Below, one piece after another: positions 42,875 through 54,616 of a stretch of DNA of 64,000 nt. The notes under the pieces are model-generated. The model was not told the origin of the DNA, made no database searches, and worked only from the letters and a program-made list of their open reading frames with translations. Source of the stretch: Pohlia nutans. Its lineage: Eukaryota; Streptophyta; Bryopsida; Bryales; Mniaceae. The DNA lies in contig CM040085.1 in NCBI GenBank assembly GCA_022496805.1, positions 51,634,234 through 51,698,233 of the forward strand, given 5' to 3'. The position numbers and the translations under genes were made by a program. The number at the start of each line of letters is the position of its first letter. The stretch's first letter is position 1.

Positions 42875-44397
42875 GAGTTTGAGCTTTAGGTGACATTTTG
42901 GGCCAAGCCGGCCGTAGCACAGAGCAATAATATTTGATTTGAGACACACAGTTACCAGACAGGCCTAGACAAGTAGAACATGATTCCTTTGCACTAACTT
43001 GGTTTGCAGGGAAATGATCAACGGCCATAGAATACAAACTGCAGTTTAATAATTACGACAAGTTTGACATCTGATCATTTTCCCTCTGGCAGAGTCCACA
43101 TGCTCTCAGATACATACCAGTACTAGGCTTTGGACTTGTGAGAACCTGCACTTTATGAACATGATGGCGATGCGGGTGTGACTAAGTTACGAGCAGGGCT
43201 CGTACTTTGGCTCATGAATCATGGCACCAACACTCCGCGTGCACAGTGTTTTCCCTGTCTTTTTTTCCTTGAACCCTAACTGGCTACGTAAAAAAATAAA
43301 ATCCGGGAAACAATATCTTAAGCTTACAATCATATTTTGATAGAATTTCTCCATATTTTGGCATTTTTCTCACAAAATATGGCTATCTTCACAAAAAATA
43401 TAAAGAAAATATGGCGAAAAAAATTCAAATTTCTCTCAATTTATCCTTAACAGAATAGAAATGCAATTTTTTGTAGGGAAATCTGGCAAAATATAGCTAG
43501 AAAAATAATGCTATGCATGCATGTCTTTTGCACATCGACCGGCCGAACAATAAAAAAATATGTTAACAATATTGGATTAGGGTGGAAATGTTGGTACTGA
43601 AAATAGAAAGTGAGCATATTTAACATATAATATTCGTATTAGATCTTATTGGCAAATCTAAGAGGGTTTCGAAACTTTTTAGCATGCATTATTTGAACAT
43701 TGTATGAATAAGTTATGCATTTTTAATGCATTATCTATATGTGTACCTAAAATTGATCCTAGGCTCTTATAAGCTCTCATGTCTTTTATAAATCAATTAG
43801 CCAAACAATAATTATGTTGACAATATAGGATTAGGATGGAAATACCAGTAAGGTATGTGCATCCACAATTGTCACTAATAGCAAGTGATTATAGTTACTG
43901 TTATTAAACATTATTGACAAGTGAAAGAAGATTTCAAAGCACTTTAGCATGCATGACTTGGACACCATATGAATAAATTATGAATTTTCAATGTATTATA
44001 TATAGGTGTACTTAAAATTGACCCTAGGCTCTCACATTTTGATCGTGTACATTGTGCAATGCATATTTGGGTTTTAGTGTCACTTTTGGATTCAAATGTA
44101 AAGATCACAATTTGAGACAAGGTCCATTATGGGTGTATATATCTTAATACAATCATTGAATGCATGACCACTAGTGGAAATACAATACATACCAAACCTG
44201 AATACGCAATCAAAAGCACATTAAATTTGCATATCAAATAGAATATTACACCTAAATGCAATGAAATTAATCCCTTGTGCACATAATCCTTACAAAAAGA
44301 TGAATAAAAATAAAATAAAAATCAATCATTATTAGAACTTAACTAAAATATAAATACAATTTACTCATAACTCACTATAGAAACAATGCTTAACAAC
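42875..44397. other. No gene seen; diverged dispersed duplication
   Basis: Two stretches about 290 bases apart share AGCATGCATxATTTGxACA, TGAATAAxTTATG and AAATTGAxCCTAGGCTCT (43680-43775 and 43950-44035), indicating an old local duplication. Frames are short and unrecognised. Confidence 0.45.
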
Positions 44398-44979
44398 TTA
44401 ACCTCTAACTGCCTAGGCGTTCATTTTTTGGACGATGTATAGATTTCATCCAATTTTTCTCATCTGTCATGCACTTTTTGTAGTGTGGATTTTTTACTAT
44501 ACCTAATTTGCCATAGAAGTTAGCTTCATGCATGTCTGATCGGATTAGAATGGTGATGATTTGTGAAATTTTTATACCTCATTTCAAATTCCCGTGATTC
44601 ACCAAAATTTTCTAAGATCTTAGTTCAAAAGTGCTCTTGAAGAAGTCAACTCATAAACCTAAGAAACAAAAAATCCTCCAAAAATCACTACACTTAGTGT
44701 ATTACATTCCAATCCATCACAACAAATTTCACCCACAGATTGTCAATATCTTATTCGTAATGGAATTAAAAAATAATTTTGAATTTTAAGTTTCAACATT
44801 TATACAAAAATATTGGTGATTGCAATCATAGATTTATCCATATGGATAGAATCTAAAATTCATTGTGTACAACTCGTATTCATGCATCAAGTTCAAAATG
44901 TCCCTCTTAGTTGCATTTTATGATGCATATTTGCAAAAATTGCTGAATTTGGAGAGGGGTGAGGACGTTTAGGGGTTAA
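44398..44979 (+). mobile_element. TTAA element family A, left member of inverted pair
   Basis: TTAA at 44398-44401, CCTCTAACTGCCTAGGCGTTC left end with a TTCATTTTTTGGA remnant of the subterminal hairpin, right end GACGTTTAGGGG. The 574-base interior matches family A throughout. The right TTAA (44976-44979) is shared with the next element. Confidence 0.85.
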
Positions 44980-45541
44980 CCCTAAATGCCCACAGCCCCT
45001 CTCTAGATTGGGCACTTTTTTAAAGATGCATCATAAAATGCAACTAAGAGGGATATTTTGAACTTGATGTATGTATAAAAGTTGTACATTAGAAATTTTA
45101 GATTCTATCCATACGACTAGATTTGCGATTGCTATCACCAATATTTTTGTATAAAATTTGAAACTTAAAATTCCAAATTCTTTTGTAATTTATTACAAAT
45201 AAGATATTTACAATTTGTAGATGAAATTTGTTGTGATTGGTTGAAATGTAATACTTTATGTGTAGTGATTTTTGGAGACTTTTTGGTTGCTTAATTTTAA
45301 GAGTTTGTTTTTTAATACTTAAATCTTTGAAATTTTGGGTGAATCACTCCAACATGAAAAGAGGAGTAATTTTTTTTTTGCAAATCACCCCCTTTCTAAT
45401 CGGATCACACATGCATGAAGCTATCTTGCCATAGAATTTTGTTGTATTTCTTTTCATTGCAAAAAATGCATGACGGATGAGAAATGTGGATGAAATTTGT
45501 ACATCGTCCAAAAAATGGACGGTTGGTTCTTTAGGGGTCAA
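44976..45541 (-). mobile_element. TTAA element family A, right member of inverted pair
   Basis: Starts from the shared TTAA with CCCTAAATGCCCACAGCCCC and runs in reverse orientation to CCAAAAAATGGACGGTTGG then TTTAGGGG. The outer target is TCAA, one change from TTAA. Together with its neighbour it forms an inverted repeat of about 1.1 kb. Confidence 0.85.
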
Positions 45542-46478
45542 AGAGCTACATAGGATTTGAATCTTGGCCATCAAACACATAGTCATTGGTTTTTCACAAC
45601 AACTCCAACTTGAAGAAGTCATCTTGAACAAGAACACAATAAATGAAACTGATACATAAACCCCATAACACTTCACTAGTTACTTGTAAATAGATTAGGT
45701 CCATGTTATAGAGTCTACCATCAAAAGGAAGTATCAAAGGTAAACTTGGCTACCATTGGCCCTAGAGGTAAGGCTAAACAAATTAATTTGAAAGAACTCT
45801 TTGTTTACAATCATGGTCCTTAGACTAGCATAATTATGATTAAACATACCAAAACCTTGAACAAACGTTTAGTGGAATTAACTGGCATCTCTATTAATGG
45901 AATTTCTAGCTCGTGCAACAAACATATAACTTATAGTACTGTAGATTAATAGTTGGTTCAACACTAATGTGCCAAATATTATTATTCATGATTTTTTTCA
46001 TTTTAGCATTAAAAATATTTCTCAAGATTTTTTAATTTTTTTAATAATTTTTTTAAACAACAAGACGCTTTATTCCGTTGAAATATTTGTCAAGATTCAC
46101 TCTTTCACCAAAATAAAATATCATTTTTGAAAAAATAATTTCCAAGACTTGTCAACTTTCGTTTTTTGAATTAATTTAGTTAGTGTACAACAATGCAGAA
46201 GAATATGTTAGACCCAACCAATTTTTTTCAAGCAAATTTTTGCTAAAATATAATCGAGTTTTGGGAGTGGCTACTTTTACATTGAATACAAACATGCAAA
46301 AAAGTGAATGAAATCACCAACTAAAAGTCTTCTCATTTTCTTTCTAGAATCGCCAGTATTTGGATGAAAGATACATATACATGTATATGTATATGTATAC
46401 TAGCACAAACCTGTTGCATTGCAACAATGAATATAGGAGAATATGGAAAGGTGTCCGTTGCAATGTAAATATATATAC

Positions 46479-46480
<2 letters not shown>

Positions 46481-46552
<72 letters not shown>
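46481..46552. repeat. (TA)n microsatellite
   Basis: A long TA tract with two interspersed TACA units, followed by GTATGTATGT. The Tyr-Ile repeat frames on both strands are translations of this tract and are not genes. Confidence 0.95.
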
Positions 46553-46562
<10 letters not shown>

Positions 46563-46898
46563 CTCTCTACATTCAACAACCAACGGAAGCAGGTATACAA
46601 AAAAAAATTGCTGTTTGGGGGACCCTAATAATTGTGACATATTCTAATCATTAGATGACTTGGTTGTTCCAATGAATCTGGTCTGGAACGGAATGGATTC
46701 CACCCAAAAATAAGTCACACTACTGAGGGCAGAGTGTGCAGTGTGAGTCATAGCCCGCCCGCCAGCTGATGATGGCCATGTGACTGGTGATGCATTTCTC
46801 AGTCCATTTGAATCTGTTAACGTAAACTGATACCACTCCATGGTACCTGAGATTCAGAGAACCTGGGAGTGTTTGTGCAGACCTGCCTGTGTGATGGG

Positions 46899-47290
46899 TT
46901 AACCCTTAAACGTGAAGAGGGCCTGGGCAGGGCAGCTGGGAAGACATCTAAATTTTTGAAAGAAAGAAAAGAAAAGAGAAAAAAAAGAAAAAAGAAAAGA
47001 AAAGAAGCGCTGGTGGCCAGCCACTATTGCAACACTGTTGCATTGCAACACTTTTTTGAAAACGATCTCAGTTGCCCAATCTCGACTCTTGTTCAAATTG
47101 ATTACTTTGATTGCTTGTGAATGATTCCACAATCTCCCAAATGAGGCGCAAGTCGAGAATCTAATTTGCCTTTTTAGTAGCTTTTCAACGCACCAATCCT
47201 CGCTTGTTTTGGTTGAGGAAAACTACTTTTTTTTCTAGATTATTCTTTCATAAAAAGCCCATGGGGCTTGCTTTGACATTTAAGGGTTAA
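46899..47290 (+). mobile_element. TTAA element family E
   Basis: TTAA at 46899-46902 and 47287-47290 flank a 384-base interior that begins CCCTTAAACGTG and ends CATTTAAGGG. A purine-rich GAAAA tract (46960-47006) is inside. The right half recurs at 48910-49224. Another TTAA element begins three bases further on (47293). Confidence 0.75.
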
Positions 47291-47292
47291 GG

Positions 47293-47455
47293 TTAACCCT
47301 TAACTGATTTACGCGCCAACATTCACATAGTGGACGGTGAACAAATTCAAATTATTCTCTTGACTACATGCATGGACAGTTTTCATCCATCCAAATTTCT
47401 CTTGGTTCTTGTGCTAGTTGACTATCATTTGAATGGTATGGACGTCAAGAGGGTT
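47293..47455 (+). mobile_element. TTAA element family D, left part
   Basis: TTAACCCTTAACTGATTTACGCG begins a stretch matching 19404-19550, including CATCCATCCAAATTTCTCTT and CTAGTTGACTA. The match breaks off near 47455. The right part of the same family resumes at 49225. Confidence 0.55.
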
Positions 47456-47998
47456 CTTAGACGGTAGCCCGAAGAGCATCTCCAAAAGTCTACAACAGCT
47501 GTTGCTGCTACAAAAGAAAAGAGGTTTTTTCCTTCTTCTTTGAAAATTCAAAACATATTCTAAACAATCTCAAAAATCAAACTCCCACCTTACTCTAATA
47601 ATTTTTTTAGTAAACAGACTTGTGTCCACTACTAAATCACGGTTCCAAACCTTAGGCAAAATCACATAACATCACAAGATTGTTCACGTTGTAAGCTTAC
47701 AAGGTGAGTAAAGAATTAAAAACAAAATCCAATATCACAAAAAATTCACATTCTAAGCTTACATGATATTACTAAGCAAAGACTTAAACACAATCCGATA
47801 TCAAATAACATCACAAAATTGTTCATGTTTTAAGCTTAGAGGGTAAGCAAAGAAATAAAACAAAATCCAATACTGTAAACCAGTCGACGGAGACATCTCT
47901 GGAAGTATTGCAAATCCTAAGTACAAGTTGCTACTTGGGATTCACCAAATATAAAAAAATGATATAATTCCCCCAACAAGTTGTGAAACAACAACTAC

Positions 47999-48603
47999 TT
48001 AGACGCCAAATCGCTTGAAGAAGATCAACAATCCCAAAAGAAAGCTATAATAGCAAACCAGAGTGAATTGCAGAAAAATAACATAAGTAGCAAACAAAGC
48101 TCCAGCTCCAAGTGCGTGAATTGGAAATTTGAGAATTTCTCAAGAGGAGGTATCCCTCACTTGTGCCCATAACCAAAAACAAACAAATAGTCAGTTTTAA
48201 ATTGTACACGAGGTATCTACAGCATACCACTATTTGCTATCGTATATTCACAAGAGAAAAAAAATCAAAGGTAACAAATGCAGATTGGAAAGCAATATCC
48301 GATGAGCGTTGTATGCTAGACATGTTGTACGCTACTCTGTGATTTGGGTGCCATCGCTTCAAAACTCCTGACCACATTCAACACAATTGGAGCACCAACA
48401 ACTCTTCACAAACATGCAGTCAAAAAAAGAGACTACTTGCGGGCTTAGGATTTGCCTAAGTACCTCAGGAAAGGTATCAACTGAGTTGTTGTGGACTACA
48501 ATATTGCCACTTGGGAGAAAAGCCCTTTGAGCATCGATCATTGTTGCATCATGTATGTATAGTTTAATGCACAAATCCCAACCCGAAGCCAATTTGACAC
48601 TAT
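47999..48603 (-). pseudogene. Unidentified membrane-protein gene fragment
   Basis: Two exon-like pieces are supported by splice signals. One (48603-48464) has acceptor CCCGCAG|ATAGTG and donor CCTGAG|GTACTT and encodes DSVKLASGWDLCIKLYIH followed by DATMIDAQRAFLPSGN. The other (48138-47999) follows acceptor CTTGAG|AAATTC and encodes a C-terminus with two hydrophobic helices (ALGAGALFATYVIFLQF and YYSFLLGLLIFF), ending KRFGV and a stop. Their phases do not join directly, so at least one exon between them is missing or unseen. I do not recognise the family. It lies between the two halves of a family D TTAA element, which suggests a captured fragment; a small genuine gene is the alternative. Confidence 0.4.
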
Positions 48604-48909
48604 CTGCGGGAGTATTATAAAAGTGAATATCGTAACTAAGACTTTCAAAGAAAATTTTGAAACATGGAGGAAGGGCACAATTTCAGCTACCTAATCTCCT
48701 CTGTAGGAAGTTGGTACTCAATAATTAAGCTCATAAACTATGAACCCAATCATTTGAAGGCAGTCCACTTTAGCTTAAATAAGTTCGGAAATTGAATTTG
48801 TTAAGTAAAGTCACATGTACAATTTAGTTTGAGCAACAAAACACATTTTAGGTTTAGGTTTCAAAAACCAAAACTAAATCCCAAAAAAAATTTAAAAATT
48901 TAAAAAAAA

Positions 48910-49224
48910 AACTACCAGCCTGATGTCGGCACTAGCTTGGATGCGCTACTAGCCAACACTTTTGCTATTTTTTTATATAATAAAATGCTTTGTCTCTCTC
49001 CACACATGTTGCCCAATCATAGTTCCCTCCTTTCGATTCCTTCATTTGATTGTGGATTGTTCCATAGTTGTCTAATTTATGAGCGAATTGGGAATCTAGC
49101 CTTGCTTTTTCATCACCTTTCCAAAGCACCAATTCATTTCAATTGTTGTTGAGAAAGTTGACTTTTTTCTCCATTATTCTCTCATGAACAAGCCCATGGG
49201 CTTGCTTTGACATTTAAAGGTTAA
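48910..49224 (+). mobile_element. TTAA element family E, right portion
   Basis: CACATGTTGCCCAATCATAG through GGGCTTGCTTTGACATTTAA matches the right half of 46899-47290. It ends at TTAA (49221-49224), immediately followed by family D sequence. The D family has TTAA at the corresponding place (19632-19635). Confidence 0.6.
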
Positions 49225-49535
49225 ACATGATTTTCCAAAATAAGTAGAATCAAATAATGTAAATCATACCATCTTGTAGTGCATGTTATTCCAAATTCAT
49301 AACAACAATTTTTTATTTTTTATTTTGGTTAATTTGGGGGTTTTAATTGAGTTTCAAAAGAAAATCTTGAAATTTTAATCACAATTTATTTATAAAAAAT
49401 GATAAATCCAACCATACAGATGTAGTCTTTACATTGCTATTTACAACTTAGCTTTGTACATCAATCCCATTTTTTTTTTATTCATCAAATATTTTATAAC
49501 GCATCTTTGAAATCAATGTTGAATTGGGATGTTAA
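49221..49535 (+). mobile_element. TTAA element family D, right part
   Basis: From ATGATTTTCCAAAATAAG on it matches 19636-19860 of the other family D copy (AAAAGAAAATCTTGAAA, ATGATAAATCCAAC). It runs up to the TTAA at 49532-49535 that opens the next family A element. Confidence 0.55.
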
Positions 49536-50107
49536 CTCCTAAACGTTCTCACCCTTTTCAGATTTGGCAGTTTTCCAAAGATGCATTATAAAATGCAACT
49601 AAGAGAGATATTTGCAAGTTGATGAATGAATAAAAGTTGTACATTATGCATTTTAGATTCTATCCATATGGTTAGATTTGCGATTGCTATCACCAATATT
49701 TTTGTATTTAATTTCAAACTTAAAATTTAACACTCTTTTGTAATATGATTACAAATAAGATATTGACAATCTAATAATGAAATTTTTTGTGATGGGTTGA
49801 AATGTAATACTCTAAGTGTAGTGATTTTTGGAGATTTTTTGGTTGCTTAATTTTAGTAGTTGACTTTTTCAAGAGCACTTTTAGACTAAAATCTTCGAAA
49901 TTTTGGGTGGAACACTACAATATGAAATGAGGCATAAAAATTTCACAAATCATCCCCTTTCTAGTCGGATCACACACACACGGAGCTAACTTCCCATAAA
50001 AGTTTCAATAAAAAATCCACACTGCAAAAAGTGCATGATGGATGAGAAAACGGACTTCAAATCTGTACATCATGCAAAATATGCATGGTTGGGCGGTTAG
50101 GGGTTAA
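49532..50107 (-). mobile_element. TTAA element family A, full length
   Basis: TTAA at 49532-49535 and 50104-50107, interior exactly 568 bases as in the 21120 copy but in inverse orientation. The left end is CTCCTAAACGTTCTC and the right end GGGCGGTTAGGGG. The TTAA at 50104 also opens the family B element to the right. Confidence 0.85.
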
Positions 50108-50645
50108 AGGGTTAAAGGTCCATACTACAATTACCCGGTCAAACCTCATAAATTCCTCACGTTTTAAAATATATTATATTTTTTGGTATTTTTCTCATAT
50201 AAAATATTGCTAAACCGATTTACCCTGATTTTTTCATAATTATTTAAATAAATAAATAAATCATTAAAAATTTCAAAGTTATTTCTTGTAAAAATCATAG
50301 TAATTGTTTTGAATAGTATGAAATTTTTAGGGAAATGTAAATAATAGTGATGAACAACAAGATGTAGGTGGCATGCTTCTTGAACTTACATAAAAGAAAT
50401 TCAATAGAAAAACCTTTTTGTAGTATATATTGGAATTTTAGGGTTTGGAGCTTTAAAGTGCTGTAAAAAATGCAATTTTAACAAGTTTGAAGACTGGTAA
50501 ATTGTACTAGAAAGTAGAAGATAGGCCCCACATTTTCTTAGTTGGAACTATTTTCATTTGAATTTAAAAATTAGGTGAAAATAAACGTTTGACTAGAAAA
50601 CGATCAAACATGGTCCTACGGGATTCCTTGCATGCTTAGGGTTAG
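50104..50645 (+). mobile_element. TTAA element family B, second copy
   Basis: Matches the nested copy at 30620-31172 along its length (AAAATATATTATATTTTTTGGTATTTTTC, then TTTACCCTGATTTTTTCAT). The left TTAA is shared with a family A element; the right boundary CTTAGGGTTAGG has lost the exact TTAA. Confidence 0.75.
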
Positions 50646-50659
50646 GAGCATGGACAAGG

Positions 50660-52237
50660 CTTCATGTGCCAGTGTTCATGGACAACTTACCACACCAATC
50701 AATTTTTTCCATTTGTATATGTATATGTATGTTTGTGTGTTCATTCATAATTTATTTTTATTATAAGGCACTTTTATCCAAATACCGTATTGTAGGAAGA
50801 AAAATCCAAAAATATCACCCGCGGAAGAGCATTGGTATGTGCTCTCTTCATTCAAAGTGTGATGTTTGTACTTTGTTGTTGTTCAATGGAAATTAAGCAT
50901 CCATTTGTTTCAAAAAAAAAAAAATTGTATTTATCCAAAATTTTAGTTCATGCAATCCAATTTGGCTAAGGTTAATGCAACAAGTTGCTAGCGTTAAAGT
51001 AAACTTCTATAGTTATGCCACTCAATTTGGAAGTCACCACTATGTATTAATAGTGTACATATCAAAATTTTAAATGTAAGACACAAATACATAGTGACAA
51101 CAAAGTGGCACAAACAATCACATGGCACAAATAGGGTGGTTTACCTTGCCCATAATGAAGATGATCTCAAATTCTACTATGTCCAAAATTACGCATTCAT
51201 GTAGAGATGATTAAAATTGTGATATTATACTGCCAGTTTTAAGTCAATTCATACAAAATACTCAAACATATGATTGAGTGGAACCATTGTCCCTCTCTAT
51301 TTATGACATTGTTGGGAAGCCCTACCTTCAAGGAGCAGGAGCAGCAAGCATAGATTAGTCACAAAAATCACTTGTCACATGTGTATAAGAGGAGTTGAAG
51401 AGGAGTTCAAATGGAGTTTGCATTCAATTGAGTTAACCGAAAAGAAGCGCATCTAACCACCCTTTTTGCTCTACTTCTAACTTCTCTATTGAACTATACT
51501 TGGGTTGAATAGTGTCGTGTTATAGATTGTCCCCTTGTAGGCCATGGGCTTGGAGCTTTGGTGGAAGGTGTGGGAGTCATTGCGAGGTATGGAGAATAAT
51601 GACAGTGTCTTGCTTTAGATTGTCTCTCAACTCATCATAGACTAGTTTTTGGTCTATTTATATTTCAATATGAGTTCAAGAGGAATTCAACACAAGTTTG
51701 CCAAAACTTTCCTCTTTGGGTTGACTTTTTGGTTAACTCTAATATTAACGATTTTTGACAAGCGTTGTTCATAAATACTCCCTTAGTCGGCTCTCTTAGG
51801 CTTGGGGGAACTTGAGGGAACTTTCTTCTAGCATTGGGGAGGTCACAAGTTTCATGCCCCATGGCAGTGCAAGGCCTTGCTGTAGGTTATTCTTCAAGTC
51901 ACCATAAACTAGTTTTGCAGCATTTTTGAACTCAAAACAAGTCTAAGGTGAGTTTAAGGTTTCTTTCTATTTTGAGACACTCTTTTCGGTTAACTCTAAA
52001 TATTGTCGTATTATGGAGTGTCATTGTATGCAGGGTAGACTGAACTCAAATTTCATAAAATCCATTTCAGGATTAATGCGGTATCAGCAAGCTTCAAAGT
52101 GACCAGGTTTCCAGTTTTGCAATCAGATTGATATGGGAACATCGATTCCTGCATCAAGCACAAGTACAAAAGGCTCAACCTAGAAATTCATGACAATGAA
52201 GGAAATTATCTTGCAAAAATAAATTGGAGATCACTCC
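50660..52237. other. No gene seen; SINE remnants and diverged repeats
   Basis: 50735-50790 carries a family L SINE body remnant (TTATTATAAGGCACTTTTATCCAAATA). A diverged local duplication (TCATCATAGACTAGTTTTTGG near 51640 and TCACCATAAACTAGTTTTGC near 51900) follows. No recognisable coding frame. Confidence 0.4.
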
Positions 52238-52468
52238 ATAAGGTTCTTAAGCCCCTTGGGGATTACACCCTTTCCCTCATGTGGTACTGTAACTATGTCA
52301 ACCTTATAATATCATAAAAATGGAATAATTGTGTTCACCAAACACTGCTCATCCACTTTTAAGATTCAACTTTCTCACAACATCCTTTATTCTCTACTTG
52401 GATGCTATTCTCTAATAGAATCTCAATGAAATTTGGAGGTGATCAGGGGAGGCTCTGAAGAACCTTAT
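52238..52468. mobile_element. MITE family H, diverged copy 3
   Basis: Begins ATAAGGTTCTTAAGCCCC and ends GCTCTGAAGAACCTTAT. The inverted ends are preserved while the interior is largely different from copies 1 and 2. Confidence 0.5.
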
Positions 52469-52562
52469 GTCACCAAGAAGCCTCTAGAACAACCGATGTC
52501 GCCTATAGTGCTCCTCTGATATCCATGAGCATTAGAATATGTTCCCTTCAACCTCGTCTTCT

Positions 52563-52798
52563 TTAACCCCAAAAGGACCACGAAGCTAAAATTGGACCTC
52601 ATGGTTTTTTTTAAAAGCAGTTTTGAGTAAGCTCTATGAGAACTTGTCTTTGTTCAAATTTATTGGTTTTTGAACCAACACATGCAATGTTCTTCATTGA
52701 TTCTGATGAGATAAAATTTGGTTACATTTAAGCTACATTTTTCATAACATAATTGATTTAATTTTAAAACCATAAATCCTTGGTCTTTTAGGAGTTAA
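52563..52798 (+). mobile_element. TTAA element family G, clean copy
   Basis: TTAA at 52563-52566 and 52795-52798 flank 228 bases. The left end is CCCCAAAAGGACCACG and the reverse complement of the right end is CTCCTAAAAGACCAAGG. The interior matches 6337-6747 and 57461-58024. Confidence 0.75.
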
Positions 52799-52859
52799 AT
52801 TGGCACATTTCAGAGTGCCAACTAAGAGATTGAGGCAGGAAACCAGACTCTAAGCCACA

Positions 52860-53280
52860 TTGTAAGTTATTTGTGAAAATGGCTGACTTCAAATTTGCCA
52901 AGAGCTCTAAAATCTATGAAAAGTGCTGATTTATGATTCAGCTGGCCAATTTGAGCGTCCTGTGAGCAACTCAAAACTGCTCCAGTTTCACTTGGCAAAT
53001 TCAAAACTGCATGAGGTTTTTGTTGTAAGCCTTTACCATGGGTGTCAATTTCTTGGCATTCCACTAATGCCGAAATGAATACAACCATTTCAAAATTGCC
53101 AAGAGCTTCAAAATCTATGCATTGTATAGATTTGTGGTTCGGTCGGCCAATTTAAGGTTTCAGTTGTGCAACTCAAAACTACACTCGTTTCAGTTGGGCA
53201 ATTCCAAACTGCACCAATTCTTTGTTGTAAGCCTTTATCATGGGTGCTAATTTCTTGGAATTCTGCTAACATGATCATCT
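52860..53280. repeat. Diverged tandem duplication, about 205-bp units
   Basis: 52870-53080 and 53081-53275 share TTTGCCAAGAGCTxxAAAATCTATG, GCTGGCCAATTTxAG, CAACTCAAAACTxC and TTTGTTGTAAGCCTTTAxCATGGGTG. They are two diverged tandem copies of unknown origin. Confidence 0.65.
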
Positions 53281-53316
53281 TTGTCCTCTAAAGATGGGCT
53301 TGCTTATGAAACAAAC

Positions 53317-53439
53317 TGAGAGAAGAGTAGTTTTGCACCAATGGCCCTTTATTTGGTGGGCACTAGGTCATTATCATTACGGACAGACACTATTCACGCC
53401 GGCCTCGAAAGAGGACCGGAGTTTCTATCTATCTATCTT
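53317..53439 (+). mobile_element. Short retroposon family M, copy 5, with target duplication
   Basis: A 123-base copy ending GAGTTTC(TATC)n. It is flanked by AAACAAAC at 53309-53316 and 53440-53447. It is the longest copy and defines the head (TGAGAGAAGAGTAGTTTTGC). The frames with a GPEFLSIYL motif here are repeat-derived. Confidence 0.7.
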
Positions 53440-53447
53440 AAACAAAC

Positions 53448-54616
53448 ACGGAATCAAAGTGAGGGAAGGAACTTGAGAGTGATATATGAGAAGCAGAAGG
53501 AGAAAAGACAAGTGAAGAAGACAAAGAGTGCAATGAGGAAGATGGTGTGTGACACAAGCTTGGTGTTCATTTGCGCACAACTCCACTTTCTCACCTTCTT
53601 TAACTCAAAACTATTATTATTATTCTACTTAGTATATTGTCACTTCAAGTGCTTATATGTTTTGTCAATGTGTATCGTCTAAAAGTGGAGATGGGCTATT
53701 TGAAACAAGGTTCCAAAGGTAGTGACCTTTGAATATGATCCGTTTCTTACTAGGTCCACAAAAAACATCTTACTCCAAGTCATTGATGGTTTACCAGCCC
53801 AATTCTCACAACAGGAAATCCAAAGAAATATCTACATTCCATTGGTTTTTATTTTTTATTTTTTATAATGATTTGAGTTTCAAAACAAGTGAAAGTTGCA
53901 TGACTAAAGAGAGATGAATCATCTCACCTTTATAGGTTTGGTATTGCTTTTGACATAACAAGAAAGCTAATTTAGGAGCTTGTCGAAAGTGCAAAGTTTC
54001 ATTTGAAAATTGAGAAGCTTCTACTCCAAAATCTCCTCTTCCCGTCGTATGAACCAAGCCTAAGGAGCATTACTAGAAACGTTGACCTCATAGACCAAAG
54101 AAGCGTGCCCAAAACAACCCACAACTAGTCTAGTTTGCCATGTGGAGTCTCCTCGTGGGTTGGAATTTTTACTAGTGAACTGCTTTGCTTCAAAAGATTT
54201 TCGCAGCTAATGACCATCCACCCCAAACTACGTGAAATACTCTATGCAAAAACCTCAAAAACCTTGATAAGGAAAGGTCGACTGAAACCATGGGTATTAT
54301 TAGACCTAGAGGTTGCCAGATCATAAGCTAGCATTTCCACAAATGATAAAATTCCACAAATGATAAAATACGAGTGAATAGGGATGTCAGGGTGCGAGCT
54401 TGAAGGGAGACTCTGCAATGCGGTTTCTACATGTTCACGTAATGCACGCCCACAATTCGGCATCCCGTAATGCACGCCCACAACTGCGACACTCTTATCA
54501 AAACAATTGCCTTCTACACGCAAATTGAAACTGCAACCGCCTTCAAGGAGACAGGCCACATCCGTGCTGCAAAGCTCGTTGTAGAAGCTGGCGCAAATAC
54601 TTGCACTCTGTCAGAT
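53448..54616. other. Region downstream of the Nudix gene
   Basis: A short tandem duplication of CGTAATGCACGCCCACAA lies at 54438-54484, where the 3' untranslated region of the minus-strand Nudix gene would be expected. Nothing else was recognised. Confidence 0.4.

Noticed and set aside
46344..46640. Tyr-Ile repeat frames on both strands
   Set aside because: They are translations of a (TA)n microsatellite.
21120..50645. Short TTAA elements as simple internal-deletion derivatives of the 5.2-kb piggyBac element
   Set aside because: The terminal repeats differ (CCCCTAAACG-type against CCCTTTGAGGACG) and the interiors share nothing visible with the element.
53341..53682. 113-residue frame with a GPEFLSIYL motif
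   Set aside because: The motif is the translated end of the family M retroposon, also seen at 16231-16494 and 32601-33554; the rest is unrecognisable.
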